Source: Rhyzopertha dominica
Lineage: Eukaryota; Arthropoda; Insecta; Coleoptera; Bostrichidae
Length of the DNA: 64,000 bases
Direction: 5' to 3'
Assembly (NCBI GenBank): GCA_025024175.1
Contig: QCXZ01000064.1
Coordinates: 23,556,286-23,620,285 of the forward strand
In this document: in pieces, positions 10,790-22,256 of the stretch
Numbering within the stretch: position 1 is the stretch's first letter
How the letters are laid out: the number at the start of each line of letters is the position of its first letter
Notes under the pieces: generated by a model
What the model was told of the DNA's origin: nothing
The model's database searches: none
Seen by the model: only the letters and a program-made list of their open reading frames with translations
Program-made: the position numbers and the translations under genes

Positions 10790-11690
10790 TGATATGCTTC
10801 ATCACTGGAGCTTGGAATGCCCATATGTCAGGCGAATCTGGTTCTGCCAGAATCTTGTAGAAAGTCTGTAAAGGTCAATAATCGCCTACCCACCTTGCTC
10901 TCTAATCGTGTATGTCAGATAAACGGTCAAATTGTTTGTTCACGTGACATTGACTACGGAATCATTCCAGAACCGGCGGGCTTTCGCCCTGAGAAAGCTT
11001 GCACCGGACAGATTCTAAATCTCACACAGTTCAGCAGATGGCTACGAGAACCGCCTAGTTACCTTTTGTTGTAGACCTCTCAACTGCATTCGACACTTTG
11101 TACCATACCTTCAGACCATACCTACATCCCAAACTCTATGCTACTACTAAGGAATTCAACCTGACACAGATTATATCAACTCTTCAGCAATCGACGGTTT
11201 ATCCAGGAGGGAAGCAAAATCGATGGCGAATTTAGAAATCAAAACGGATTACCCCAGGGCAGTGTGCTCGCAGTCACTCTTCAATATATATTTATACGAT
11301 CAGCCAATTGCACCAGCAGGGACTAGATTTTGCTCACCCTGATTATCTGGCAATAATAGTCCTGTAAAGCCGGAATTTCCACAATATTGAAGCGAGCCTG
11401 ACGAACTCTCATAATGGTTTAACGCAATATTAACGTGTGTCCAAATGCAGCAAAACAATTTCATGCTTATTCCATCTTTGGAATCGTGTTGTCAAACATA
11501 CCCTAAACATAATTTGGAACAACCAACGCATTGCATACAGCAACACTTCTTGCTATTTGTCGACAAGGTTAGGGGCAAACTCTGCAAGAAATAGTCTCCT
11601 GCACAAGCTTACCTTCACATACATTATGTATGTCGACACTTGCACTTTGTTTCGACTACCGAATACGCTGTTTCAGTGTAGGAAATGACA
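10790..11690 (+). pseudogene. Jockey-like LINE reverse transcriptase fragment
   Basis: This is ORF2 of a non-LTR retrotransposon, whose RT copies element RNA at a nicked target. The frame 10817-11074 contains PEPAGFRPEKACTGQILNLTQ (family: KQAGFRPGRSCTGQVLNLTQ). After a frameshift VVDLSTAFDT follows at 11070-11100 (motif A, usually VDLTAAFDT). Further frameshifted pieces give NGLPQGSVLAVTLFNIYLYDQP at 11245-11310. Later, 11437-11688 gives FHLWNRVVKHTLNIIWNN and YLSTRLGANSARNSLLHKL, the conserved region after the RT. The endonuclease and the catalytic YADD are not seen. At least four frameshifts. No poly-A tail is visible. Confidence 0.8.
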
Positions 11691-11725
11691 GCACATGCGA
11701 AACAAGTTAATTTCTGTTTTGAAAG

Positions 11726-12060
11726 ATGTGGATGCCCAAAAACTACTTCGCTAAACCAGCTTCATTTACTTTGCGGCATACCTCTATCCCATACCAGATG
11801 AGCTACAAAGTGAGGCAAAACGCCATCGCCGCTGCATTGCAACAAGAGATTAATACCCATTATGTATATGATAGAGAATTACTGGGAATATATGAAGCCG
11901 TAAAGTACTTAAGGCAAGCCGTAAAGCATTGACGTATGTCTTCTTCAAAAAGAGAAGTCAGTATACCTCGATCTTATTTTCCAGTTTTCGTCATGTGTCC
12001 GGTAAAGACAAAGGACCAGCAAACACGTTAACCAGAGTCGAAGCTGTTAATACAGCTTTG
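11726..12060 (+). pseudogene. Second gypsy element: RNase H fragment
   Basis: The frame 11726-11932 reads AIAAALQQEINTHYVYDRELLGIYEAVKYLRQAV. This matches the RNase H of insect gypsy elements (GAVLQQ...YSTYDRELLAIYEAIKYFR). After a stop and frameshift, the frame from 11929 continues with SSFRHVSGKDKGPANTLTRVEAV, the motif that closes this domain (IRHVSGKDNVVADTLSRIEAI). The similarity ends at about 12058, where BEL/Pao sequence begins without any stop. The C-terminal part of the same gypsy element is at 15036-15560. Confidence 0.85.
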
Positions 12061-14530
12061 GGTTGTATAGCCCTGGTTGAGTCACAGTTGCGAAAATGGA
12101 CGTCGAATAATCCAAGCTTACTTGAGGGAATGTTGACTGATTCTCATAACATGGTATTACATCTCGACAAACATGAGACCCTTAAAACTCTATGGCTTCT
12201 GTGGAACTCTATTCGCGACGTATTTCAGTTTTCTATTCCGTCTTTAGTTTCTAATCGTCGAATTAGTAAGCGCACCATTCTGTCTGAAATCGCTCAAATC
12301 TTCGATCCGCTTGGATTAATCAATCCCGTTGTTCTTCTTTCAAAACTCAGTATTCAGCGATTGTGGCATTTAAAACTGGAGTGGGACGAGTCTGTACCTG
12401 TTGACATCCATACAGCCTGGTTTCGGTATAGATCTCAGTTTCCGTATTTACAACAATTTGAAATTCCTAGAAGAGCAGTGTTAATACATCAAGTTACACA
12501 TTCTTACATGGATTTTGCGACGCTAGCGAACAAGCTTATGGCGCTTGTATCTACCTACACACCACAGATGAATCAGGGAATCATAATGTACAACTTCTTT
12601 TCTCAAAATCAAGGGTAACTCCTCTGAAAGCTATTTCGTTGCCGCGGCTGGAATTATGCGGTGTTCATTTATTGGTTAAGCTGATGGATAAAGTACTGAG
12701 ATGTTTGCAATTTAAAGCTAACAGTGTGTTTTATTGGATCGACTCTACCATCGTTCTAGCATGGATCAGCGCATGTCATAAGCGATGGAATACATTTGAC
12801 TCCAATAGGGTTGCTGAGATTCAAACACTATCCAAGTCGTCACAATGGCGCCACGTTCGAATTTGTGACAACCTATCTGATATTGTTTCTAGAGGTTGCT
12901 CACCTCAGGATATTATACAGGCAGATCTGTGGTGGAACGGCCCATTATGGTTGCAGCAACCATCGATGGAATGGTACAATGATAAACCGCCATTACATGC
13001 TGACGATGAAATCCCAGAAGCCCGTAAAGTAATTGCCAACATAGCGGTGTCAGACTAAAAATTTTGATTTTGCTAAATATTCTTCATACAGCAAGATACT
13101 TCGCATATTGGCATACTGTAAACGATTTGTCACCAACTGTAAGCAGCGTCCTAAAGACCGCCAATATGGTGCAACTACTTACAATGAAATGCGAGAAGCC
13201 CCTTAATATTACTGTCAAAGCCAGTACAACATGAATGCTTTTTTCCAAAGAAATTGAGCAGTTTAAGAAAGTCGAGAATTTAAAGGGTTCCAGACATTTG
13301 CTTTGTTTGAATCCTTTTATCGATGAAAACGATTTGCTCCGCGTAGGAGGAAGATTGCGAAATGCCACGGTGACCTACGACATAAAACATCCATTGCTCC
13401 TTCCTGCTAACAAAATTAATTATTCGGTACGAGCACGTAAAAAACTTGCCACTAGAACATTAGCTGCCGTAAGAAATCAATTTTGGCCTATAGCTGCCAA
13501 AAGCACTGTGCGAGGAGTTATCAGAAACTGCATCCGCTGTTTTCGTCATAAGCCTGCAAATTCAGTCCAATTAATGGGTGATCTACCAGGAACACGCGTT
13601 CAGGCCAATCGACCCTTTGTTAACTGCGGAATTGACTACTTCGGGCCATTAAACTTGAAATTGGGTGCCCGAAAAAGTTTTCCTGTAGGCAAGGCATACG
13701 GAGTTGTTTTTGTCTGTTTCTCTACTAAAGCAGTTCACTGTGAGCTGGTTACAAGCTTAACTTCAGAAGGTTTTTAGTGTTTATACCGGCAATTTTGTAG
13801 GCGCAGATCGTGAATTGAAGGCTTTATATCAAAAGTTTCTCAGTGAAAGCCACAAAGACATATTGACTCAGACTTTTGTTGAAGACGGAATGATTGGCAT
13901 TTTATACCACCAAACAGTCCTCGTATGGGTGGACTGTGGGAAACGGCAGTTAAATCTTTAAAATTTCACCTCAAGAGAATCGCTGGAAACTCAGTGCTGT
14001 ATTTCGAAGAACTATATACCCTGTTAGTTCAAATCGAGGCGACCTTGAATTCGCGGCCATTGTGTCCGCTTTCAGACGATCCAAATGATCTTACGTGTCT
14101 TACTCCTGGGTATTTTTTAATTGGGGAAAGTTTGAATTCACTGCCAGAACCTAATCTAGCTGAGCTGCCGCTAAATAGACTCTCTCGGTGGCAACTGGCG
14201 GAGCGTCTTCGCCAGCATTTTTGGAGGCTGGCATAAAGAATATCTCAACAACCTGCAATCCAGAAACAAGTGGAAGTCATGCCTCCAGCGGAGCGTAGGC
14301 CAACTTGTCCTTGTACGGGACGATAACCATCCACCGCTACTGTGGAAACGAGGGCGCATCATCGAGGTACATCCTGGAAACGACGGAATCATCAGGTCTG
14401 CAGCGGTACGAACGTCCCAAGGAGTCATTCAGCAAGCTACTACCAGATTGTGTCCTCTTCCTATCCATGAAGTGCGCAGTGAGTGAAAAAGTGCAAATGG
14501 ACTGTCATGTGTTAGTGTTACAAGACAGTA
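12061..14530 (+). pseudogene. Second BEL/Pao pol: RT end, RNase H, integrase
   Basis: The element starts mid-RT with QLRKWTSNN, then LSEIAQIFDPLGLINPVV. A frameshift near 12618 leads to the RNase H frame 12639-13058: LPRLELCGVHLL, FYWIDSTIVLAWI, and RVAEIQ ending in DIVSRG. Frame 13235-13777 carries the integrase zinc region (LLRVGGRLRNATV, FWPIAAKSTVRGVIRNCIRC) and first catalytic block NCGIDYFGPL. The second catalytic Asp block is damaged near 13780 (YTGNFVGA, the Asp lost). MGGLWETAVKS, with the presumed catalytic Glu, is at 13925. NSRPLCPLSDDPNDL and LTPGYFLIGESL (DUF5641) follow. The last part, to about 14480, is in another frame. Gag and most of the RT are deleted. Confidence 0.88.
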
Positions 14531-14618
14531 AATAAGTAATATTTAGGCTATAACCTATGAAGACAATAAGTACAAGTTAATGTGTGGTATTGAAAGTCGG
14601 AGCTTTCAAGGCGGGGAG

Positions 14619-15009
14619 TGTTTTTAGATTGCAATACCCTCCTGGTTGTAGTTGGAAATTCCAAATTGAGGTAAACGATTAGGCCTTTCCTGTAAACCGC
14701 AATAATATTTTATTGCCCTTTATCTGTAAACCATAAAGGGGTGGGCAACGGTTGTTATCATAATTTTACACTGGGAATTTTCAAGATCCTTCATTTTGTA
14801 CCGTGTAACGGGATTCTTTCAAGGGGTTGGGGGTAGGCTAGTATAAATACTTAGGTACAGAACGAAAATAAAGGAGAGCTAGTATTGTAAAGTAACGCGG
14901 GAATGTAAGACGTTGTATGTTAAAATAGACTTAGTTAAGAAGTATTGTAAGAATTAAGTGAATATATAGTTAGTAAGTCCGAAAGTGTTTAATTTATGAG
15001 AAAATCACA
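14619..15009 (+). repeat. 3' LTR of the second BEL/Pao element
   Basis: A purine-rich tract GGCGGGGAG (14610-14618) ends the internal region and is followed by TGTTTTTAG, the start of an LTR. Inside are a TATA box (GTATAAATAC near 14838) and an AATAAA (near 14868), as expected for an LTR promoter and poly-A signal. A TG...CA element could end at 15009 (AAAATCACA). The upstream LTR is deleted with the 5' half of the element, so the right boundary is an inference. Gypsy coding sequence resumes by about 15036. Confidence 0.6.
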
Positions 15010-15035
15010 TGGTACACCGTCGAAGGGTGTTAATT

Positions 15036-15560
15036 AATCTAAATTTCGCATGTGTCGCGAAACACAACTGCTTATGACTTGGCAGCCAATCGGATGGTGG
15101 AAAGGATTCACCATCAGTTGAACTCTGCTATTACCAAAGTGAAAAATAAGTCGATATCATTGCTACTGTGTTCTGTGTTGCTTGGCATCCATTCAGCCTG
15201 GAGAGAAGATCTACAGACGGTGTACGGGGAACCTCTTCGGCTTCCAGGGGAATTTCTTTATCAAAGCAATGGCACAAGCAACACCCAATTAACGTGTTAC
15301 GCAAACCAGCTAAGGCGGTATCTGCAGTTTACGTCCCAGGAAGGTAAATCATCACGATTCACGAAATCTATTTATATTTAAAGATTTGGCTACCACCAAC
15401 CACCTTTTCGTCAGAAACGACAGTATAAAGACTACTGCTACCAGCCATATGTTGATCGAAATGAGTATTTGAACCAGGTGATAAACCGTTCACGATTAAT
15501 ATTAAATTGATTGATTTAAACCGTCATGTTGTAGTAGATCAACACAACCGAACCCTGAAA
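15036..15560 (+). pseudogene. Second gypsy element: integrase C-terminal part
   Basis: The frame 15052-15381 reads NTTAYDLAANRMVERIHHQLNSAI, the gypsy integrase block with the catalytic Glu (family: TTAYHPAANGMVERFHRQLK). SVLLGIHSAWREDL and VYGEPLRLPGEF follow, typical of the post-core region. Beyond the stop, frameshifted pieces (DLATTNHLFVRND near 15380-15420, IDLNRHVVVDQHNR near 15510-15550) match the C-terminal region that ends in conserved DRLKPA. Together with 11726-12060 it shows one gypsy element split by the second BEL/Pao element. About 200 residues between RNase H and this point are missing. Confidence 0.85.
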
Positions 15561-15792
15561 CATTCACCTATACAGAATATAATCAGTGGACTGTTTGCGG
15601 AGATGACAATAAAGACCAAAGGGCCCGCACAGTTATAAGAATTAGTTTTCCTGAACACCTCCAGATAGGATTCTCGTGATCCAAATCACTAGCAGGGAGA
15701 TTAGAATAGATTAAGTGTATCACCATATGGACAATACCGGAAGAGCCAGACTCGCCTGACTTTCTTTTGTGGTTTTGGCGAATTCTGACTGC
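15561..15792. other. No gene seen
   Basis: Gypsy 3' flank; I see no LTR, repeat or coding similarity. Confidence 0.4.
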
Positions 15793-16240
15793 TCTAGGGT
15801 AGTCTTTGCGACTGAAGCTGAAAATGATAATGTTATCCCCTGAACTTTTGCAATTATTGAGGGTATGTTGTTATGTCTACCTAATCTACGTTCTCTATAA
15901 GTTCCAAGGTGTAGCAAACTCGATTGTGGATTCCGCAAATCTTTAATACTTAAGGGTAGTCCTCCGGGCTCAAAATGAAAATGTTATGCCAGAATTTCTG
16001 CGATTCTCCAGGATATGTTGTTTTTGGCCCACGTTCTCTGTGTGTTATAAGATGTAGCAAATTCGAATGTTGCATGGGTGATTTTTAATTCCGTAAGGGT
16101 GCATGTTTTCAGTTTAAAAATGATACTATACGATTTTTAAAGATATATTGATAATAATTAATGTGCTCCGTATGTCTTTTATAAACTATAAGCCGTAGCA
16201 AATGTAGTGGTGCACGTAGTTTTTTGAAATATAGGGGTAG
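15793..16240. repeat. Degenerate tandem repeat, about three units of 137-157 bp
   Basis: A block starting AGGGT recurs at about 15796, 15953, 16096 and 16233. Each unit carries, in the same order, an AAAATGA(A/T)(A/G)ATG-like stretch, a GATATGTTGTT-like stretch, a CTnTATAAG/GTTATAAG stretch and GTAGCAAA. Units 1 and 2 are clearly alike; unit 3 is more decayed. It looks like an old minisatellite or repeated sub-units of a transposon. No coding meaning. Confidence 0.6.
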
Positions 16241-17299
16241 ATATTATAATTGACAGGGTGTGTGAACCATTGCTTTTGTTATTAATTTTATATGTATTAT
16301 GTCTTTTGTTTGTTATATACAAACCTGTTCAAATCCCTCATATAAATCACTAAAGATGTACGAATCCATTCAAATGCTTTACTTGAATGATCTACCGTAA
16401 AAACGTGATTCTCCTTTTTGATTTCGAATCTAACTTCAACCACATGAAAAACCGCTAACGAAGAGTTATGCATCTGTTTACTTCAAACCAAATCCCCGAA
16501 AACAATTGCAGATTGTTAATTTCACATCCGAAATGTGCTTTCAATTTGCATAAATCCCTCGTTACGTATGCGTCTTGCGAAGAACTTTAATTGCTCTAGC
16601 GAGGTTAAGAGCATTTAGCTCTACAGGGAAGCTGATAGTCACACGCAGATAATGGAATAAAACGGTGGAAATGGTTTGGGATGTCGTTAATTGCTTATAA
16701 AGTTACAGCTACAATTAAGATCATATTGCAGCTGACAATAATAATAATTATGACCTGAGTTTTCCTGTATAAGAAAACTTGTTTTTCAGTAGAACTGGCT
16801 TGTAGAAAAAGATTACTTTTTTCGATGTAGGCAATTTTTGTTTCAGCGTAAGTAAGTGTTTTATAGTCAGTATTCATTGACCTGATTCATTAAACTCTAT
16901 CATTGTATGGGTACACCAGTAAAGTATAGCTCCGTTACACTATACCATATACATTACATATGAGTTTTGTACATTTTAACATATATCTTGCGTTCCAGTT
17001 AAAAGGAGCTACCCCTGAATACCTCTGAAAAAACTGAAACTCGTCAACTTATGTTTATAGGGGACACATTTCGATGGTAATAGTAGTTACCTTTCGTATC
17101 CAGCCTCACCAACACATCGCGTGTGAAAAACTTCAAATGGGAAAGGAGTTGAATAACCAATCATTGAAAAGATGTTTCAATTTTATTTTTTAATCAAAGG
17201 TTTTAGGTGGCATATCTGAGAAACACATTCAGATGTGAAAGTATTTTACAACCATCATGTTGTATATGTTAGGTTTATTCAAATTTCAGAATCTTAATA
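16241..17299. other. No gene seen
   Basis: AT-rich DNA; short ORFs show no similarity. Nothing structured was recognised. Confidence 0.4.
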
Positions 17300-17436
17300 G
17301 TCTTCTTAAGGCTTTCACGGCCGGCGTTGGATCTGATGATGATTTCTTCCGGGTAGTTATGCCGTGGTCCAAGGTGCCCCTCTTTTTCCTCAAACGTTTC
17401 ACTGCTCTTCGCTGGCAGCATCTTTAGTCACTCAAG
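17300..17436 (-). mobile_element. Penelope-like element terminal fragment
   Basis: On the minus strand the segment runs from CTAAAGATGCTGCC, through GCAGTGAAACGTTTGAGG, then CACCTTGGACCACGGCATAA, to GGCCGGCGT/CACGGCC-type sequence and GTGAAAGCCTTAAG. This order resembles the terminal region of arthropod Penelope-like elements, which are known to carry hammerhead motifs of the form CUGANGA-hairpin-GAAAC. Here the hairpin CTGC/GCAG is intact, but the core base G5 is A (CTAAAGA) and no stem I forms. It is therefore a dead relic. No RT or GIY-YIG domain is attached. Confidence 0.5.
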
Positions 17437-17725
17437 TAATCAAATTTTTTTATTATCAATAAGACGTCTATTAAATGCCGTTAACGAGCTCTGCTGAAGG
17501 GTACCTACTAAAAAACTCGTTAACAAGACTAGGCCCAAGGAAACTGAAGCTTCCTTCAAATTTTAACTATGTTTGGAAATCTCGTATCTGTTAGCATAAC
17601 GTACGTTAACACCATGAATCTCGGATCTTACTCGCAACAATACATACAAATACACTGATTCGGGATTAGTTAAAATATTGTAAATAAAGATACTATATAT
17701 AGTTATGGTACATATTTGTTCATTT
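17437..17725. other. No gene seen
   Basis: AT-rich spacer between two minus-strand retroelement remnants. Confidence 0.4.
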
Positions 17726-18790
17726 TTAGGATATTGTAAGTATTATAAAAGGGTGCAATCTGTGACCGTTTACGAATGTTGAAATAGAACCTAAAGCAAC
17801 AGTTTGAAAAATTTTCAGCTTATTTTTAAGTGAATTAGTGAGAAAGTACAAATAAACAGTACAGCAGTAATTAACAAAACTAAGTACTGGTGTATACACT
17901 AGCTTCCGCTTGACACTGTTGGACAGTAAAAAGTTGTATGTACACACAACGTAGGCGAGCATAACTAGCCAACATTTAGCTAGAATATGACTCAAAATTA
18001 ATGTGACTGTCAAATAAAACACCTAAATTTTTAACCGTATCAGAAAAACGAATGGTATCATCATTTAGATATTCATCATCGTTTGACTCCTCAGTTTCGG
18101 GGATCCGACGCACACAATGGCGCAGACTTACTGGCGTTCACTATAAGACCATGATCTTTAAAAAACACAGCAATACGCACTATTTAGCATTCAAATTAAG
18201 CACTGCATTTTCTGGGGACTGTGGGTTAAACTTCACAAGCATTTGGAGATCATCATTGTAAAGATACATTACAGATGAAGTATCGACAACATTAGGAAGA
18301 TCATGAGCATATAAGCTAAACAAAATCGGTCCAAGTATGCTACCTTGCGGCACACCCTTAGTAATGGTAATTTCGTTAGATATGCACTCATACAACTTAA
18401 CTGCGTTTGTCCGATGGAAGAGGACACAAGGTAATTAAGCTTAGACAAAGGTAACCAGCGGTTGATGACGTCAAAAGACTTGCTACAATCGATCAGAACC
18501 ATTAGCGATGTCATCGATTTATCAATAGTACGAGCGAAGTCTACTAATCCGGGTAAGGGTCGTTGCTGTGCTATAATTTTTCCTGTATCCAGATTGCTTA
18601 TAAGGAAGTATTTTATTAGAGATTATGTGATTTAACAACTTAGTGAAAACTTGTCTCCATAACCTTAAACATAACGGGCAAGACACGAATTGGCCTTAAC
18701 TTCCATTAGTTCTCTTTCCAACGGTCCTTTATATAAAGACATTACTTATATCCTCTAGGAACCACACCAAACTGAATGGATGACAGCCTC
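17726..18790 (-). pseudogene. CR1-like LINE reverse transcriptase (broken)
   Basis: Reading down the minus strand: LRPIRVLPVMFKVMETSF (18720-18660; family NYRPISVLPxxSKVLEK), then KQSGYRKNYSTATTL (18600-18560; QSGFRKGHSTTTAL). After a frameshift LVDFARTIDKSMTSLMVLIDCSKSFDVIN gives motif A at 18540-18460. KGVPQGSILGPILFSLYAHDLP is at 18365-18300, and YNDDLQM (usually YADD) follows. Further down, NDDTIRFSDTVKNLGVLFDSHINFES and then LSNSVKRKLVY...LSFVNYCC match the region after the RT. Several frameshifts; the endonuclease domain is missing. A CR1/Jockey-superfamily placement is as fine as I can go. Confidence 0.82.
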
Positions 18791-19480
18791 CTTAGAGAAG
18801 GGAAGGGCCCATTGCAGCATTCTCAAGTTGATACTGACACCGGTTTGCTACCAAGTCTAGGTTATCTATTGCTGTGTTTGGTTAAGGTCTTTCTAGCAGC
18901 CTCAGATCGGTGAGATAATTGGTCAATGAGCATGGAGTTATTTCCGTGGCAGACATCACCAAAGCAACGCTATAATAACAACGTTTTCTTGATTCCAGAT
19001 GCAGTTTAACTCAATAGCGAACGTTTGGTATTTGTCTACCTTACATTGGTAGATTGCTATGTTCATATCATTAGGAACGGAAATATCAATCAAATAGGTT
19101 GTTTTGTGTATTTAATCCTGTAGTATTTTGTCAGTTTTATTATGTGCCACAGTTCTTTCGGTGTAGGTATGTATATGGTACAGTTCAGTACTTATAGCTT
19201 ATAGACAGGGTTTTTCTGTATTGCTGTAGATTGGTTTAGATAGTACGGCTAGTTGTTGCTCTCAAGGTTGTTTTTGCGCAATAGCCTGGTGGATGATTTT
19301 TGCTACATTCTTATGTCTTACAGTATATTTAGTTGCAGCGGAAAGTTTACAGCCCCCAGTTAATCTTCTATTGTTTCTTGTACTTGATGCTGCTTTATCC
19401 TTAATGTTTTGGTGGCTGTTGCCTGGTGTTGATTGGCCATTAAGAAACCTTGTTTTAGGAAATATACCCTGATGCTGTTA

Positions 19481-19515
19481 NGAATAATTTGTATGCAAGC
19501 TGTTTGTTGATGANT
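19481..19515. other. Two ambiguous bases in the R4 remnant
   Basis: Ambiguous calls (n) are present at about 19481 and 19514. They do not affect the assignment. Confidence 0.8.
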
Positions 19516-20512
19516 ATGTTGTTGACATAATTAGGGTGTTTCCCATGTATTGCTTTTAGGATCCAAGCTTGTTTTTATAGTTCTTCGGTGTTTCTATTTT
19601 CTGGATTATCTATAGGCTTTGCTATATTAATAGGAGTAAAACCTTTGTCAGCTGTTACAACTGTTTTATGCAGTTGAATGTTCTTGTAGTAAAAGTATCT
19701 GTGCAGCATTTTTATTTGATTCGAATGCAGTTGTTATGTCTACTAGACCTCGTGCACCTTTCTTTCTGCTAATAGTCTACCTTTCTAAACTTGAGTTTGG
19801 ATGCTGCACCCTATTTTTAAATAATAGTTTTCTTGTACTTCTGTTGATGTTTTCGAAATCTGTGGATGACGTTTTACAATACCGAGGAGTATGTTAAAAT
19901 TGGAATTGCAAAGAGGTGTCAATTGCTCTAAATGAGTTTCTTGGGTTCAATTTGCTCTTCAGAATCGATGTTAATCTGTTATTGTATATGTCTTTTAATG
20001 ATTTTTTTATGTTTATGGAATCCTAGGTATCTGTACGTATCTGTTTGTTTTAAATTGTCGACTATTTCATTGTTTAGTGTGTCCTGTGCTAATGTGTCTT
20101 TCCATTTCCATCTTTCGATGTGTAAAGTTTTCTATTTGTTCATTTCAAATTCTCTCCATATGTCTGCTGATGTTTTCCGTTATTTTAAGCAGTTGTTTCA
20201 TTTGTGTTGTGGTTGAGGTGTAGTTTTATGTCATCCATATACATAAGATGCCTAATTTTATGGTGTGTTTGTTGTGCTGTTTTATCTTAATATCGAAACC
20301 ATACTTTGTGTTGTTTAATGTGTTCGACAAGGGATTGAGACAAAAGCACACCCATAGTTTTGATGTTTTCGGTCTTCATTATATTGTAAATGAAATTGAA
20401 AATTTTAGGACGCATTTTGTATATCTGAAGTGTCTTTAGGAGCCAGTTTGCTGTAGTGTATTGAGTGGAAGGTTTTTTTATAGTCTATACAGCATGTTGC
20501 TAGATTGTATTG

Positions 20513-20852
20513 GTTTTTAATGAACATGTATATTTTAATGGGTTTTACAGGCATATGAAGAAATGAAAAAGTATTGCCGCCTTGACCGAGATTTGAACTC
20601 GGGCCTTTTGAACACTAGTCAAACGCTCTACCCACTGAGCTACCAAGGCCCTATTCAGAATCGAGGTTAAAGCGGCATATATTCATCAATGTTATGTAAT
20701 GCTACTGAACGCCATCCAGCGCATTTACAGTTGAATCGCTCGTCGCTCGTTATTTGCGAGCTTCGGAGCGCAATTCACTGCGGTGGCAATACTTTTTCAT
20801 TTCTTCATATGCCTGTAAAACCCATTAAAATATCATACATGTTCATTAAAAA
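20513..20852. mobile_element. Foldback/MITE with ~65-bp inverted ends and a tRNA-like core
   Basis: The left arm (about 20513-20579) and right arm (about 20782-20852) are near-perfect reverse complements. Each contains GGGTTTTACAGGCATATGAA and AAATGAAAAAGTATTGCC. Near the outer edge they differ only by a few bases. The ~200-bp interior starts with a tRNA-like sequence on - (20579-20649). The element sits inside the RT region of the R4 LINE, between the GC.K block and motif A, and has no coding capacity. A decayed relative lies at 23836-23960. Confidence 0.8.
20579..20649 (-). tRNA. tRNA-Thr(AGT)-like sequence inside a foldback element
   Basis: The 71-nt minus-strand sequence folds as a cloverleaf. 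The acceptor stem is GCCTTGG/TCAAGGC (seven pairs, one G-U), the D stem GCTC/GAGC, and the anticodon stem TTTGA/TCAAA with loop CTAGTGT, giving anticodon AGT (Thr). The T stem is CCGAG/CTCGG with loop TTCAAAT. The internal promoter blocks fit the consensus: A box TAGCTCAGTGG and B box GAGTTCAAATCTC. There is no encoded CCA, as usual for eukaryotes. Its position inside long inverted repeats suggests a transposon-borne copy or a tRNA-derived module, not an ordinary host gene. Whether it is transcribed or charged is unknown. Confidence 0.65.
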
Positions 20853-22256
20853 GTCAATTCAGGCAGTAAATAACTTTCACTGTGTGTATTGGTTTTGTTC
20901 CACCTGCCTCATTGATTCATTCTTTGCATCCTCTTTTCTACAACCTTTCTGCTCTTCTGTACTTATATCTTGTTGTATTAAATGCGACTGAGTCTTGTTC
21001 GTAATACATTATTTTATAGTGCTGGTAGGCTGGTTATCGGTCTGTAATTTGCAGGATTCAGCTTTTCGTCGTTTTACGGTTTTATATATGTTTTACCCTG
21101 CGTTAGAAATACCCGGAATTTCTCTGGATCTCTTATAATTTCTTTAATTTGTTATGTATGTATGTCAATTTCTTGTATCAAAAATTTTGAATGTTGTCTG
21201 CCCCTGGACATTTCCAATACGCATGTTTGCTATTATTTGTTTTAATTCATCTTCCTGTTCATTGACATTTCTTTGCCGGTTTTCTTCTTCTTTTATCCTC
21301 GCTGCATGTTATGTTCTAAAGGGTTTGCCCATATTCCTTTCCAAAAATTGTGTTATATCTGCTTTATTAGGTATTCATAGTCTATGTGTTGTTTGTCAGA
21401 GATCATTTGGTATAATTTCTTTTCGTTTGTCTGAATACATGGTTTACAGTTTTTTTTCAGTTCGATTCTTTATATCTCTTCATACGTGTCAAATACACAG
21501 TAAGATTTTGCTTCAGTTCATCCAATTTCTCCATTATATCCTGTGTTTAATGTTGATTATTTTTCCTACATTTTTCTATTTTTTTTTAACAGTTACCGTT
21601 ACACCTATTGTGTATGTCTTTTCTTAGCTTTGTGATCTTATTCTCTATTCTACCTTGCCATTTTGGTAAACGTGTTCTTCATTTGTCTTTAAAGTTATTT
21701 GTTGGTGGTTTTATAGGGACTGTCTACTGCATATTAATATTGACGTAGCTGCAATGTATGTAATTGCATGTAGGTATTTAAGACCGTTTTGGTATGGTAT
21801 GTATTGCGTTATCAGTTGTTTGTTCATTATATCAATTAGTTTTTGTGTGACTTTTTGTGGGATCCATGATATTTTTCGAATTTCCACCTGTTCTTTTAAT
21901 TTTCTGCTTAGTTCTTCGATTTGAATAGGTTCTATGAGTGCGTCGTTCTGCGTGTCGTTATCTGATGGTCTTGTTTGTGCTTTGTCTCGTGAAGAGATAA
22001 ATATTTTGTGGGATTGAGGGTTAATTTGATGTTTTCTGTTTTGTAATGTTTTAAGTTCTTTTGCTGCTTCTGACTATCTGCTCTTGATTAGGTGATTCTG
22101 TTGTTTCTTTGTTTGTTCCGTTAGATGGGATAGCTGCGGGTATTTCTCTAAAAATAATGGGACTTCAGCCTCTGTAGCCAATTCTGCGTGTTTCGAGGAG
22201 TGTAATTTTGTAGTAACACCGCATGATTGTTCGTTCATTTCTGTTGTCCAACACAA

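Noticed and set aside
15793..16240. CRISPR-like array
   Set aside because: The units are long, diverged and without constant repeats and unique spacers, and the DNA is eukaryotic.
17386..17436. Functional hammerhead ribozyme in the Penelope fragment
   Set aside because: Core base G5 is replaced by A and no stem I can be formed, so activity is not expected.
19932..21627. Several + strand ORFs rich in Phe, Cys and Leu resembling membrane proteins
   Set aside because: They are antisense shadows of the A-rich minus-strand R4 LINE; the hydrophobic look comes from T-rich composition.
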